Shown piece by piece: positions 45,707 through 55,429 of a stretch of 64,000 nucleotides of DNA. The number at the start of each line of letters is the position of its first letter. Position 1 is the stretch's first letter. Both the position numbers and the translations under genes were made by a program. Source of the stretch: Mariniphaga sp963747515 (GTDB lineage: Bacteria; Bacteroidota; Bacteroidia; Bacteroidales; Prolixibacteraceae); the NCBI GenBank assembly GCA_963747515.1, contig CAVVFN010000009.1, positions 248,001 to 312,000 of the forward strand, read 5' to 3'. Below the pieces are notes generated by a model. It worked only from the letters and a program-made list of their open reading frames with translations. It was not told the DNA's origin and did not search any database.

Positions 45707-46435
45707 TTATTCGCCCCATACAACTTCTTTGGAAGCAAGGGAAATAAATTGAATATTGTAATCCTGATTGGCCGGCACACTGGTAGATTCATATAGAATG
45801 GCCAGTAATTCAAGCCGGTAAGTCTTGCCATTCTCGGCTTTGTTATACATATTACTCCAGCCTGGATCTGCAGTACCAAAGGAATAATCGGTTTTTGTAT
45901 GGACCAATGATGGGCTGATAAATATTTTATTATCCGATTCATTGAGTAGCCGGATAATATAAGCATCAGCGTCTTCTACTGCTGTCCAAACGACCTTCAG
46001 TTTATCGGAAGCAAACTGAGTGGAATCTATTGTTACTGCCTCCAGTTCAAGGTTCTCGAGCTTGTCGGGTTGGGTTACAGGAGGTTCATCGTTCTGGCTG
46101 CTGGTAACTGTAAAAATATAATTTCCGGAGGGTGGCATAGAATCGGAATACTGCGTTGTTTCCGGGAAAAGGTTGAAAATATAAGGGTTGTTTTCATCCT
46201 GGTTCAATGTCCATGTTTCATCTTCGGGTCCGTTAACAGTTACCGATTCGAGTTCCTTATTCCCAAATACCCAAAAGTTAAGTCCATATTTTTCTTCTCC
46301 ATCTTCAACGGTTTTCTGTATAAAAGCATCGGAAACCACGTCTAAGGCAACTGGCTCAGGATCATCAATACATGCATTAAAACTTGCGGCAACTAAAGCA
46401 AAAATTGCTGTAAAAATTAATTTTCTGTTTCTCAT
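45707..46435 (-). CDS. Lipoprotein with FN3/SusE-like domains
   Basis: A 242-residue lipoprotein: signal peptide ~1-21 with lipobox FNAC (C22). An N-terminal beta-sandwich follows (~30-110), then an FN3-like domain (~125-240) with KVVWTAVEDADAYIIRLLN, the usual W-x-x-V-x-x-A-x-x-Y signature. It resembles small surface lipoproteins such as SusE-type or adhesion-associated proteins; ligand unknown. A good promoter precedes it and a terminator follows, so it is a single-gene unit. Confidence 0.75.
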   Translation of the reverse strand: MRNRKLIFTAIFALVAASFNACIDDPEPVALDVVSDAFIQKTVEDGEEKYGLNFWVFGNKELESVTVNGPEDETWTLNQDENNPYIFNLFPETTQYSDSMPPSGNYIFTVTSSQNDEPPVTQPDKLENLELEAVTIDSTQFASDKLKVVWTAVEDADAYIIRLLNESDNKIFISPSLVHTKTDYSFGTADPGWSNMYNKAENGKTYRLELLAILYESTSVPANQDYNIQFISLASKEVVWGE

Positions 46436-46451
46436 ATTTCAATTTATTTAT

Positions 46452-46481
46452 TAAAGTTATTAATTCGTTGACACATTACAA
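46452..46481 (-). promoter_or_regulatory. Promoter TTG-N19-TAACTTTA for the lipoprotein gene
   Basis: On the minus strand TTG (46481-46479) is followed after 19 bp by TAACTTTA (46459-46452), one base off TAnnTTTG. The leader would be about 10-15 nt. Confidence 0.55.
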
Positions 46482-46738
46482 CCAAAAAAGGTTGCGTAGA
46501 GAATAAAAAAAAGTTTCTGATTTTATCCCCAAATGGAATAATCTGTAGAAGGATTACACATGGACATTAAGGCAACACCACTTTTTATCTTTCAGTTTAC
46601 AAAAAGTATCTGCTGCATTTCCCTGTTAATCAGCTTAATATCAGGTATTGTAAAAATTCCATTTTCTAAAGAGGTGTTTGGAGTGGTTTTGGCACTTATC
46701 TGATGGAATACTATTTTCAGAACATTAAAGTAAGAATT

Positions 46739-46945
46739 ATGGAAAAATTAGTAAAAGTAATTGAAGTAATTGCCACGTCCGACAAAAATTTTTCTGATGC
46801 AACCCGAAATGCAGTTGAAGAAGCCTCAAAAACTGTTAAAAACATTAAGTCGGTTTACGTTAAGGAAATGAAAGCATCGGTAGAAAACAACCAGATTGTT
46901 TCCTACGCTGTGAATGCAAAAATTTCTTTCGAAATTGAAAGATAG
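46739..46945 (+). CDS. Dodecin-family flavin-binding protein
   Basis: A 68-residue protein: MEKLVKVIEVIATSDKNFSD, then VEEASKTVKNIKSVYVKEM. This is the dodecin fold (one helix packed on a three-strand sheet) that forms a dodecameric flavin store. The start is the ATG at 46739, where the conserved N-terminus begins; a frame from 46703 adds 12 residues. It is a single-gene unit followed by a terminator. Confidence 0.9.
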   Translation: MEKLVKVIEVIATSDKNFSDATRNAVEEASKTVKNIKSVYVKEMKASVENNQIVSYAVNAKISFEIER

Positions 46946-47048
46946 AAAGCTGTTGTTCTGCATTCGTAATAAATTTGATTCGAAATACCCGTAATAAAGT
47001 TTGCAGCAGAACAGCAGATTTAGATTCGTGACAGGCAGCAATCACGAA

Positions 47049-47083
47049 AACTCCCTGTTAACAAAATTCGTTGACAGGGAGTT
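47049..47083 (+). terminator. Intrinsic terminator after the dodecin gene
   Basis: AACTCCCTGT (47049-47058) pairs with ACAGGGAGTT (47074-47083), followed by AAATTTTTATTTTT. The stem is perfect over 10 bp and the T-rich tail follows directly. Confidence 0.75.
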
Positions 47084-47135
47084 AAATTTTTATTTTTAAA
47101 GAAGAAATGAATTTAATCTCAAATGATGGCTTTCC

Positions 47136-48854
47136 ATGTCTGTCCATAATAAAGAAATAGCGGATAAGCTGAATGAACTGGCAGATATGCTTGACATCAA
47201 AGGCGAAAATGAGTTCAGGGTAAGGGCTTATCGAAATGCGGTGCGTTCCCTCTCAGGGTATACCCGAAACATTTCAGAAATGGTGGAGAATCATGAAGAT
47301 ATTTCTTCACTTCCCGGAATTGGTAAAAGCATGAGCGAAAAAATAGAAGAAATTGTTAAAACCGGTAAACTGAAACAGCTTCAAAAGCTAAGAAAGGAAG
47401 TACCTGAGTCGCTTTTAGAAATCATGAAGCTGGAACAACTTGGCCCGCAGCGGACAAAAATTTTGAACGACACCCTGAATATACGTTCCCTAAAGGAACT
47501 GGAAAAAGCTGCCAGAGCCGGAAAAGTTGAAAAAATAAAAGGATTTGGAAAAAAAACAACAGAAAGGATACTTGAGGAAATAGAATCCTGGTCACAAAAA
47601 GGAGGTTCTGCAAGAATAAAACGAACGGAAGCAGAAATGTTGGTTAACCCAATGCTGAGGTATATGGAAGATAAAATTGAAAGGCTGACGGTAGCCGGGA
47701 GTTTTAGAAGAAAGAAAGAAACCGTCCGCGATATCGACCTTGTGGCGGTGAGTTCAAATCCCCGTCAGGCAATGAAAGATTTTACCGCATACGATGAGGT
47801 GGAGCGTGTTATTTCCGAAGGTGAAACCCGGGCATCGGTAAAACTGCGTACAGGATTGCAGGTTGATTTACGCATTGTTGAAAAGAAAGCATTTGGTGCA
47901 GCGTTACTGTATTTTACAGGTTCTAAGGAACATACAGTAGCTTTACGAACCCTGGCGCAGGAGCGGGGACTAAAACTGAATGAATATGGAATCTCTCAAA
48001 ACGGTAAAGTTTTGGCTTCTGAAACAGAGCAACAGGTATACCAGGCGATGAAATTGAACTACATTGAACCTGAACTCCGTGAAAACAAAGGAGAGATTGA
48101 GGCTTCACAAGATAATAAACTGCCTGTGCTTGTAAGCAGAGCTGATCTGCGGGGTGACCTCCACGCGCATACTACAGAAACCGACGGCACCAATACCCTG
48201 GAAGAAATGGCCGATGCTGCCCGGCAAATGGGCTATGAATATCTGGCTGTAACCGATCATTCAAAGAAGGTGACAATAGCTCGTGGCATGAATGAACAAA
48301 GACTGGAAAAACAAATAGCTGCAATTGATATCCTGAACAGGAAGCTTAAAAATTTCAGGATTCTTAAAGCGGTGGAGGTAGATATCCTTGAAGATGGATC
48401 GCTTGATTTGCCTGACACGATTCTAAAGGAACTCGACCTGGTTGTATGCTCGGTTCATTATTACCGGAAACTTACCAGAAAAAAGCAAACACAGAGGATT
48501 ATAAAGGCAATGCAAAATCCTTATTTCAATATACTGGCCCATCCTACCGGAAGAATGATTGGCATTAGAGACGAGCTGGATACCGATATGGAGGCGGTTA
48601 TGAAAGAGGCTAAAAATTGCGGCTGCTTTCTGGAAATTAATGCCAACCCCGACCGGCTCGATTTGAACGACGATTATGCACGTATGGCAAAGGAAATGGG
48701 GGTCAGAATCTCTGTAGCTACCGATGCACACGCTGTAAACAGCCTTCAATACATGGAGTTTGGCATCGCGCAGGCACGAAGGGGATGGCTCGAAAAAAAC
48801 GATGTGCTTAATACGCGGTCTTTAAAGGAATTAATGAAGTTGCTGAAAAGGTGA
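47136..48854 (+). CDS. polX: DNA polymerase/3'-5' exonuclease PolX
   Basis: A 572-residue protein in the usual bacterial PolX layout. N-terminal helix-hairpin-helix segments (DISSLPGIGKSMSEKI, KIKGFGKKTTERI) precede a nucleotidyltransferase palm with the metal aspartates of VRDIDLVAVSS. A C-terminal PHP domain (~335-572; DLHAHTTETDGTNTLEEM, AVTDHSKKVTIARG, ILAHPTGRM, TDAHAVNSL) provides the exonuclease. It is a repair polymerase for gaps and damaged ends. It opens a same-strand run with the P-loop kinase, phosphotransferase, ppsA and fpg genes. Confidence 0.95.
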   Translation: MSVHNKEIADKLNELADMLDIKGENEFRVRAYRNAVRSLSGYTRNISEMVENHEDISSLPGIGKSMSEKIEEIVKTGKLKQLQKLRKEVPESLLEIMKLEQLGPQRTKILNDTLNIRSLKELEKAARAGKVEKIKGFGKKTTERILEEIESWSQKGGSARIKRTEAEMLVNPMLRYMEDKIERLTVAGSFRRKKETVRDIDLVAVSSNPRQAMKDFTAYDEVERVISEGETRASVKLRTGLQVDLRIVEKKAFGAALLYFTGSKEHTVALRTLAQERGLKLNEYGISQNGKVLASETEQQVYQAMKLNYIEPELRENKGEIEASQDNKLPVLVSRADLRGDLHAHTTETDGTNTLEEMADAARQMGYEYLAVTDHSKKVTIARGMNEQRLEKQIAAIDILNRKLKNFRILKAVEVDILEDGSLDLPDTILKELDLVVCSVHYYRKLTRKKQTQRIIKAMQNPYFNILAHPTGRMIGIRDELDTDMEAVMKEAKNCGCFLEINANPDRLDLNDDYARMAKEMGVRISVATDAHAVNSLQYMEFGIAQARRGWLEKNDVLNTRSLKELMKLLKR

Positions 48855-48953
48855 AATGAAGAACTGAAACGGAAATTGCTTTCAGCCATCCGAAAGCCAG
48901 CTTAAGAAAGCATTGTGCAGATGTGAAGGAATGAAATTAAAAAACGGAATGAG

Positions 48954-49445
48954 ATGATAGCACTGGTATATGGTCTGCCGGGAACCGGAAAAACATTTTT
49001 TGCAAGGCATTTTGCCCGAAAAACTGGGGCTGTACATTTGAATACTGACCTTGTAAGGGAAAAGCTGGATGCAAAAGGACAATATGACGATACTACCAAA
49101 CAGCAGGTATATAATGAACTCTTTAAGCAGGTTATGAGGGAGTTGAACGATAAAAAAGACGTTATTGTCGATGGCACATTTCATAAACAGGTGCGGAGAG
49201 ACCAGGTGAAAAAGATGGCCGTTGAAATGGATGAACCTGTTTTTCTCATAGAAATTAAAGCTGCTGAAAAAACAGTCAAAAAGAGACTGAAAAAAAGCCG
49301 GAAGCATAGCGAAGCAGATTTCGATGTGTATAAAATACTGGAGCACGATTTTGAATCGGAGGAGGACCATCATCTGGAATTGTGGTCCGATGAGGATAAA
49401 GAAGACGAAATGTTAAACAAGGCAATACAATACACCAATGGATAA
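48954..49445 (+). CDS. P-loop kinase (COG0645-like)
   Basis: A 163-residue kinase-like protein: Walker A GLPGTGKT (7-14), NTDLVREKL, a conserved DGTFHKQVRRD and an arginine/lysine-rich lid (KKRLKKSRKHSEADFDVY). It resembles COG0645, a predicted kinase usually fused to COG2187. Here the partner is the next gene, overlapping by 8 bp. The substrate is unknown. Its high Lys/Glu content matches the neighbours. Confidence 0.82.
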   Translation: MIALVYGLPGTGKTFFARHFARKTGAVHLNTDLVREKLDAKGQYDDTTKQQVYNELFKQVMRELNDKKDVIVDGTFHKQVRRDQVKKMAVEMDEPVFLIEIKAAEKTVKKRLKKSRKHSEADFDVYKILEHDFESEEDHHLELWSDEDKEDEMLNKAIQYTNG

Positions 49446-50445
49446 AGAACAGGTTGAATTTTTAATGAATCACTGCACATTGCCCGATACCTGCAATGAA
49501 ACAATCCTAAAAGAGACACACATCTCATGGATTATTTTAACCGATAACTTTGCCTTTAAAATTAAACGTCCTGTTAAATTTTCCTTTCTCGATTTTTCCA
49601 CTCCCGACAAACGGGAGTTCTACTGTCAGCAGGAGATTAAGTTAAACCGTCGCCTGGCACCCGAAATGTATCTTAGGGTGATTCAGTTGACAAACCAGAT
49701 GGCCGGGCTGGCCAACGGGGAAGATGAAGGTGAGGTAATCGATCATGCTGTGCAAATGAAGCGTATGGACAACAACCTGGAAATGGATAAGATGCTTGAA
49801 AGAAATGAGGTAACTGAAAAGCATATTGATATACTGGCCGAAAAAATTGCCCGGTTTCATAAAAAGATACGGGTGCTGAAGAATGTTTTTGCCACGCTCA
49901 AATTCCATGAAAAATATGCCGATATTCAATCCGAAGGTACTTTTCTGAAAGAGATAGCTGGTGCTGAATGGGAGAGAAAAATAAATGAATGTGTTGACAA
50001 ATCGTTTAACTACCTCAACTCCATTCGAAATTTTTCAAACCAAAGGGTAATTACAGGATACCATAAAAACTGCCATGGGGATTTGAATGCAAGTAATATT
50101 TTTTTATACGACGACCCTGTAATTTTCGATTGCATCGAGTTTAACAGCGATTACCGAAGAATTGATGTTTTGAATGACATCGCCTTTTTATGTGTTGATC
50201 TCGATTTTTTCGGAAAGCAGGATCTGAGTGAACGGTTCTATGAAAAATACCTTAAAACATATGGTATAAATGAGGATCCTGAGAGCCGTAAATTGTTCAA
50301 CTATTATAAAAGCTACCGTGCAAATGTCCGGGCAAAGGTAATTCTGATTAACATGAAGGAATCTTCGGATAATTCAGATGAAAAAGATTTGGATGATCTT
50401 AAAAAATACATTGTGATGACGGAAGAATACCTTCAGGATTTTTAA
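49438..50445 (+). CDS. Aminoglycoside-phosphotransferase-like kinase (COG2187)
   Basis: A 335-residue protein of the COG2187 family. Visible features are an N-terminal ATP lobe (SWIILTDNFAFKIKRPVKFS), the catalytic loop HKNCHGDLNASNIFL (the HGDLxxxN of APH enzymes) and the metal-binding FDCIEFN. COG2187 normally carries COG0645 at its C-terminus; here the two are separate, in reversed order. The substrate is unknown and there is no reason to assume drug resistance. Confidence 0.85.
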   Translation: MDKEQVEFLMNHCTLPDTCNETILKETHISWIILTDNFAFKIKRPVKFSFLDFSTPDKREFYCQQEIKLNRRLAPEMYLRVIQLTNQMAGLANGEDEGEVIDHAVQMKRMDNNLEMDKMLERNEVTEKHIDILAEKIARFHKKIRVLKNVFATLKFHEKYADIQSEGTFLKEIAGAEWERKINECVDKSFNYLNSIRNFSNQRVITGYHKNCHGDLNASNIFLYDDPVIFDCIEFNSDYRRIDVLNDIAFLCVDLDFFGKQDLSERFYEKYLKTYGINEDPESRKLFNYYKSYRANVRAKVILINMKESSDNSDEKDLDDLKKYIVMTEEYLQDF

Positions 50446-50492
50446 ATGGGAATGCCTGTTAGATTTTCCAAAACTGAAAAAATAGTTAAAAA

Positions 50493-52868
50493 ATGAAGCT
50501 GATATATAATTTTAAAGAGCTTAATGGTTCAAAAGTTAAGGAAGTAGGAGGGAAAAATGCATCACTCGGGGAAATGTTCAGGGAATTGGGTTCAAAAGGT
50601 ATAAAGGTACCCGATGGTTTTGCCACTTCTGCTGAAGCCTACCGGAGGTTCATCAGGGAGAATAAGATTGAAGATGCCTTAAAGGATACACTGGCTTCAC
50701 TCGATAAGGATGCAGAAAATTTAAGGGAAGTGGGAGCCAGGTGCAGAGAACTGGTAATGGAAGCCCCTATCCCGGAGGAAATTAAGGAAAAGATTGTGGA
50801 AGGATTCAACCAATTGAAAAAACGGGAAGAATCACTTGAAAGTGTTGCTGTACGAAGCAGTGCAACTGCTGAGGATTTGCCTGAGGCCAGCTTTGCCGGG
50901 CAGCATGATTCGTATATGAATGTGAAGACTGAGGAGGAACTGCTCGATGCATGGAAAAAATGCGTGGCTTCTTTATTTACCGACAGGGCAATTAAGTACC
51001 GCCAAAAAAATGGGTTTGAGCATATGAAAGTGGCCTTGTCGGTGGGAGTGCAAAAGATGGTACGTTCCGACAAATCATCGGCGGGTGTTGCTTTTACCAT
51101 TGATCCTGAAAGCGGTTTTCATAACGTGATTCTCATTAATGGTGCCTGGGGGCTTGGCGATAACGTGGTGCAGGGTGCTGTTTTAACCGATGAGTTTTAT
51201 TTGTTCAAGGAAGCGCTTAAAACCGGTAAAGAACCCATTCTTTCCAAACGGCTGGGCTCAAAAGCCAAAATGATGGTTTACAATGAAAACAAGAAGAAGA
51301 AGGAAACAACCGTAAACAAGCGAACCCCCGGAAAACTGAGGAGAAAGTATGTACTGACTGATGATGAACTGAAAGAACTGGGGCAGTGGTGCCTCGAAAT
51401 TGAAAAGCATTACAAAAAGCCCATGGACATTGAATGGGCAAAGGACGGCAATACCCATGAACTGTTTATTGTTCAGGCCAGGCCTGAAACGGTACATTCT
51501 TCGAAAAAGGAACCCAATAAACTTAAAAAATACTCCCTGAAAGAGAAGAATAAAACGCCATTGATTTCCGGGATTGGAATCGGAGATAAGATAGCTGCCG
51601 GAAGGGTAAAAATTTTAAATTCGCCCGATGAATCGGATAAGCTTGAAAAAGGCGATGTGCTGGTAACGGAAATCACCAATCCCGACTGGGACCCGGTAAT
51701 GAAAAAAGCGGCTGCCATAATTACCAACAGTGGCGGACGCACCAGCCATGCCGCAATTGTAGCCCGTGAACTGGGTGCTGTTGCTGTGGTTGGGACAAAA
51801 GATGCCACCGGAAAGTTAAAGGACGGCCAGGAAGTTACCGTGTCGTGTGCCAAAGGAAACGAAGGACATATTTACAATGGGATATTGAAATGGAATGAGA
51901 AGGAAATCAACCTCAAAAAACTGGGTAAACCCAAAACAGAGGTGATGCTGATACTGGCAAATCCGGGAGCTGCATTTACCAATGCCATGCTGCCGGTTGA
52001 CGGCGTGGGCCTTATGCGTCTTGAATTTGTGATTAACAGTTCCATTAAGATACACCCGCTGGCCCTTATCTATTTCGATAAACTGAAAAGTAAAAAGGCA
52101 AAACGGAAAATTAAAAAACTGACGTCGGAGTACGACGACAAAAAACACTATTTTGTAGAAAAGCTTTCCAGGGCGGTGGCTACTATTGCTGCGGCCTTTT
52201 ACCCGGGCGATGTAATTGTAAGAATGAGCGACTTCAAATCAAACGAATATGCCGATTTAATTGGCGGAAAACAATTTGAACCGGAGGAAGAAAATCCCAT
52301 GGTAGGTTTCCGGGGTGCCTCCCGCTACTATCATGAAAAATACCGGGAAGGTTTCGCACTTGAATGCCAGGCCATGCGGATTGTCAGGGAAGAGATGGGT
52401 CTGACAAACGTAAAATTGATGATTCCGTTCTGCCGCACTGTGGAAGAGGGCAAAAAAGTGCAGGAGGTAATGGCCGAAAATGGATTAAAGCGGGGTGAAA
52501 ATGGCCTTGAATTGTATGTGATGACCGAAATTCCCAACAATGTGCTTATGGCTGAAGCGTTTGCAAAAATATTTGATGGATTTTCCATTGGTTCAAATGA
52601 TCTTACCCAGTTAACCCTGGGAATCGACAGGGATTCACCCATTGTAAGCAACTTGTTCGATGAGCGGAATGAAGGCGTGAAGGAAATGCTGCGGATGGCC
52701 ATTAAAAAAGCACATAAGAAAAAGAAAAAAATAGGACTTTGCGGCCAGGCTCCCAGCGATTTCCCGGAGATGGCACAATTTCTTGTGGAGGCAGGCATCG
52801 ACAGCATTTCATTTAACCCCGATGCGGTAGCCACCGGAATTGAAAACATTGTGAAAGCTGAAAAATAA
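50493..52868 (+). CDS. ppsA: Phosphoenolpyruvate synthase
   Basis: A 791-residue enzyme that makes PEP from pyruvate and ATP in gluconeogenesis. Domains in order: ATP-grasp (~1-335; VAVRSSATAEDLPEASFAGQ), phosphohistidine swivel (~360-460; GGRTSHAAIVARELGA with H419) and PEP-binding barrel (~475-791; MVGFRGASRYY, SIGSNDLTQLTLGIDRD, GLCGQAPSD with the catalytic cysteine). It starts 47 bp after the kinase gene and may be under the same control. Confidence 0.95.
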   Translation: MKLIYNFKELNGSKVKEVGGKNASLGEMFRELGSKGIKVPDGFATSAEAYRRFIRENKIEDALKDTLASLDKDAENLREVGARCRELVMEAPIPEEIKEKIVEGFNQLKKREESLESVAVRSSATAEDLPEASFAGQHDSYMNVKTEEELLDAWKKCVASLFTDRAIKYRQKNGFEHMKVALSVGVQKMVRSDKSSAGVAFTIDPESGFHNVILINGAWGLGDNVVQGAVLTDEFYLFKEALKTGKEPILSKRLGSKAKMMVYNENKKKKETTVNKRTPGKLRRKYVLTDDELKELGQWCLEIEKHYKKPMDIEWAKDGNTHELFIVQARPETVHSSKKEPNKLKKYSLKEKNKTPLISGIGIGDKIAAGRVKILNSPDESDKLEKGDVLVTEITNPDWDPVMKKAAAIITNSGGRTSHAAIVARELGAVAVVGTKDATGKLKDGQEVTVSCAKGNEGHIYNGILKWNEKEINLKKLGKPKTEVMLILANPGAAFTNAMLPVDGVGLMRLEFVINSSIKIHPLALIYFDKLKSKKAKRKIKKLTSEYDDKKHYFVEKLSRAVATIAAAFYPGDVIVRMSDFKSNEYADLIGGKQFEPEEENPMVGFRGASRYYHEKYREGFALECQAMRIVREEMGLTNVKLMIPFCRTVEEGKKVQEVMAENGLKRGENGLELYVMTEIPNNVLMAEAFAKIFDGFSIGSNDLTQLTLGIDRDSPIVSNLFDERNEGVKEMLRMAIKKAHKKKKKIGLCGQAPSDFPEMAQFLVEAGIDSISFNPDAVATGIENIVKAEK

Positions 52869-52904
52869 ACCGGCGCGGTTTTAAATCTTTTAAAAAGACA
52901 GAAA

Positions 52905-53696
52905 ATGCCCGAATTGCCCGATGTTGAGAAGTACCGGAAGGAGGCTGAAAAATGTAAAAATTCCGGTATTGAACAGGTTAAAGTAAGCGATGCTCGCTTT
53001 GTGAAGCTTTCTGAAAATGAATTAGACAAAAAACTAAAAGGAAAGAAGTTTAAGAAAATAATACGCCATGGCAAGTATCTCTTCCTGCCGGCAGATAAAA
53101 GCACTTCACTGGTCCTCCATTTTGGAATGACCGGTGAGGTGCATTACCTGAAAGCGGATGAGGACAAACCTAAGTATACCCGGTGCAGCATTTTGTTTAA
53201 AAACAAGCATACCCTGCATATTGTGAGCAGGCGAAAGCTGGGTTCGGTTGAACTTGCTAAGAATCCGGATTCCTTTATAAAAGAAAAAGATTTGGGTCCC
53301 GATGCTTTGGATATTGCCCGGAAGGATTTTATTTCCCTGCTTGAAAATAAAAAGGCGATGATGAAAACAGTTTTGACCGATCAGTCGGAAATAGCCGGAA
53401 TTGGAAATGTATATGCCGATGAAATCCTTTACCAGGCAAAAATCCATCCCCAGCAACCGGCAAATCAACTGTCGGAAAAGGAGATGGATACAGTTTACAA
53501 TGAGTTGCAGAATGTTTTAAAAACAGCCATTAAACACGATGCCGATGTTTCAAAACTTCCTGAAAGCTTCCTGCTGCCAAACCGAAGCCAGGGGAAAGCC
53601 TGCCCGGGTTGCAACGGCAAAATAGAGAAAACGAAGATTTCAGGCAGGACGACATATTATTGTCCTTCCTGTCAGAAAATCTCCAAAATAGGATAA
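52905..53696 (+). CDS. Fpg/Nei-family DNA glycosylase
   Basis: A 263-residue base-excision repair enzyme beginning MPELPDVEKYRKEAE; P2 and E3 are the catalytic residues. The H2TH region has QSEIAGIGNVYADEILY. The C-terminal zinc finger is CPGC...CPSC. Fpg removes oxidised purines; Nei prefers pyrimidines. PELPDVE and the rest do not settle which. It lies 36 bp after ppsA in a run that also has polX, suggesting a stress-related set. Confidence 0.9.
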   Translation: MPELPDVEKYRKEAEKCKNSGIEQVKVSDARFVKLSENELDKKLKGKKFKKIIRHGKYLFLPADKSTSLVLHFGMTGEVHYLKADEDKPKYTRCSILFKNKHTLHIVSRRKLGSVELAKNPDSFIKEKDLGPDALDIARKDFISLLENKKAMMKTVLTDQSEIAGIGNVYADEILYQAKIHPQQPANQLSEKEMDTVYNELQNVLKTAIKHDADVSKLPESFLLPNRSQGKACPGCNGKIEKTKISGRTTYYCPSCQKISKIG

Positions 53697-53707
53697 AATA
53701 AATTTGT

Positions 53708-54169
53708 TTACATTCTGAATTTTCCCATATATTCTGCTTTATCGAGGGTATGGCCGTTAACAGCGGCGTAAAAATCCTCCACCTTATTAATAGATTCAGG
53801 GGGAAGTTTTTTCTTCAGGGCAAACAGCCGGAAAAAGTACCTGTGTTCCTCCCCTTTGGGAGGGCAGGGACCTCCATATCCCTTTTTGCCAAAATCGTTT
53901 TGTGCCTGAAAAGCTCCATTCTTCAGGTGTTTCTCTACAGGTGATACACCATCCAGTGTAGTGGTATCAGCCGGAATGTTGTATATCAGCCAGTGGAGGA
54001 AAGTTCCTCCCGGGGCATCGGGATCTTCCAGAAGCAGTGCAAGGGAAACCGTACCTTTAGGTATCTCATCCCACGAAAGGGGAGGAGGTACATCCTCACC
54101 TTTGCAGGAATGTTTGTGCGGTATGGACGCACCATATTCGAATGCTGTACTTGTTAAATTAAATGCCAT
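53708..54169 (-). CDS. YbhB/YbcL-type PEBP-like protein
   Basis: A 153-residue phosphatidylethanolamine-binding-like protein. It shows HSCKGEDVPPPLSWDEIP, LLLEDPDAPGGTFLHWLIYNIP and the loop YGGPCPPKGEEHRYFF. No signal peptide. The start is the ATG read at 54167-54169, which begins the fold (MAFNLTSTAFEYGASIP); the frame goes on to 54352 with 61 residues lacking family similarity. Ligand and role are unknown. It follows the DUF2267 gene by 13 bp on the minus strand. Confidence 0.9.
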   Translation of the reverse strand: MAFNLTSTAFEYGASIPHKHSCKGEDVPPPLSWDEIPKGTVSLALLLEDPDAPGGTFLHWLIYNIPADTTTLDGVSPVEKHLKNGAFQAQNDFGKKGYGGPCPPKGEEHRYFFRLFALKKKLPPESINKVEDFYAAVNGHTLDKAEYMGKFRM

Positions 54170-54182
54170 AATCTTTACTTTT

Positions 54183-54428
54183 TTAGCTGATACATTCTTT
54201 TGCCATCTCTTTAATCTCTTTTGGTAATTGCGACACGATATGCCGCGATTCACCTTCTGAAAGGTTAGGACGCAGTTCCTCAAGAACCGTATGCACAATA
54301 TCTGGCGTTGACACCTCCCGGTCGAACCGGAATTCCTCATGCTGATCCTCATGCCTTTTTACCTCTTCGGCAAATTCATTCAGAGTATTTATTCCTGAAG
54401 GACGCTCCCGGTATGTCCGGTTTTCCAC
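54183..54428 (-). CDS. Short DUF2267-like protein, GTG start
   Basis: An 81-residue protein matching the second half of the DUF2267 pattern: DIVHTVLEELRPNLSEGESRHIVSQLPKEI, quoted here as VLEELRPNLSEGE and IVSQLPKEI. Full DUF2267 proteins are about 130 residues with two such halves, so this is a single-unit version. The frame is closed by a TAG a few codons upstream and has no ATG, so GTG at 54428 is the likely start. Role unknown. Confidence 0.6.
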   Translation of the reverse strand: MENRTYRERPSGINTLNEFAEEVKRHEDQHEEFRFDREVSTPDIVHTVLEELRPNLSEGESRHIVSQLPKEIKEMAKECIS

Positions 54429-54542
54429 ATAAGAATTCTATGCCAAAATATGTCTCGTACATTCGAGGGTGTACCTGTTGTTTTTATCGGATTCAATGGG
54501 GAACATTTCCACAGCGAATGTAGAAATGTTGCACATTTACCA

Positions 54543-55271
54543 TCAGCTGAACATGGAATCCAATGCTTTTGCATTTTTCACTGCCCATGCATTGTGATCG
54601 TTGTTAAAGTAAATATACAGCTGATCTGCATTTTTCAGTTTGTTCAGCCGTTCGTACCAGCTTTTAAGCTCATCTTCCGAATAAAGATAGTTGTACCAGG
54701 CATTTTTTCCGTGAAAGCGCAGATAAGCAATCCTGGCAATTGAACGAATCTCTTCGGGCAGATTATCCGGAGCAGAAAGCATACAATAAGCTACCTTATA
54801 CCTGGAGAGCAGGTTGTAAATACTGTCATCAAACCACGATTCATGGCGGAATTCAATTGCATGATGTGTCCGTGCATCGAGCAACCGAAGCAAATCTTCC
54901 AGTTTCGATTCATTTTTATGAAGATTTCCCGGAAATTGCCAGAGCACACAACCCAGTTTCCTTCCCAGGGTTTTTACGGTGCTGTCGAAAGCTTCATACC
55001 GGTTGCGGAAATCATCATCCACATTTAATTTTTTCTGGTGTGTAAAATAACGGTTGGCTTTTATGGTGAATTTAAATCCGGAAGGCGTTTGGCTTACCCA
55101 GTCCTGTAAATGTTTTTCTTCGGGCATCCGGTAAAAGGTATTGTTGATCTCCACAGTATTGAAATGCCGGGAGTAGTAGGAAAGCCACTCCTTTTTCGGG
55201 AGCTTTTCAGGATAAAATTTTTTTCTCCAGTCCTTGTAATGAAAACCGCTGCAGCCAATATATATTTTCAT
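54543..55271 (-). CDS. DUF72 (YecE-type) TIM-barrel protein
   Basis: A 242-residue DUF72 protein: MKIYIGCSGFHYKDWRKKFYP, quoted as IGCSGFHYKDWRKKFYP, then TVEINNTFYRMP, FKFTIKANRYFTHQKKL, VLWQFPGN, HAIEFRHESWF and YLRFHGKNAWYNYLYS. The barrel has conserved acidic residues near the strand ends, but no reaction is known for the family. Start at the ATG read at 55269-55271; another ATG sits two codons upstream. Confidence 0.9.
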   Translation of the reverse strand: MKIYIGCSGFHYKDWRKKFYPEKLPKKEWLSYYSRHFNTVEINNTFYRMPEEKHLQDWVSQTPSGFKFTIKANRYFTHQKKLNVDDDFRNRYEAFDSTVKTLGRKLGCVLWQFPGNLHKNESKLEDLLRLLDARTHHAIEFRHESWFDDSIYNLLSRYKVAYCMLSAPDNLPEEIRSIARIAYLRFHGKNAWYNYLYSEDELKSWYERLNKLKNADQLYIYFNNDHNAWAVKNAKALDSMFS

Positions 55272-55429
55272 GTGCATGAATTAACAGGGTTAAAGAATAT
55301 AGTGTCAGGTACAGAGGTCAATGCACGAATTCAGTGCCACTAATTTTCATAGAACCCTGTCAGTTTGATTTATGGAATCAGAAAAGTTGTTCAACAAAAG
55401 GTGGCGGAGCCGGAGGTTAATAATCTGAA

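Noticed and set aside
49438..50445. Aminoglycoside resistance gene
   Set aside because: The HGDL motif belongs to the broad APH fold; COG2187 membership and the kinase neighbour do not indicate drug modification.
54450..54743. 97-codon plus-strand frame over the DUF72 gene end
   Set aside because: Mostly antisense to the well-supported DUF72 gene; composition is that of a shadow frame.
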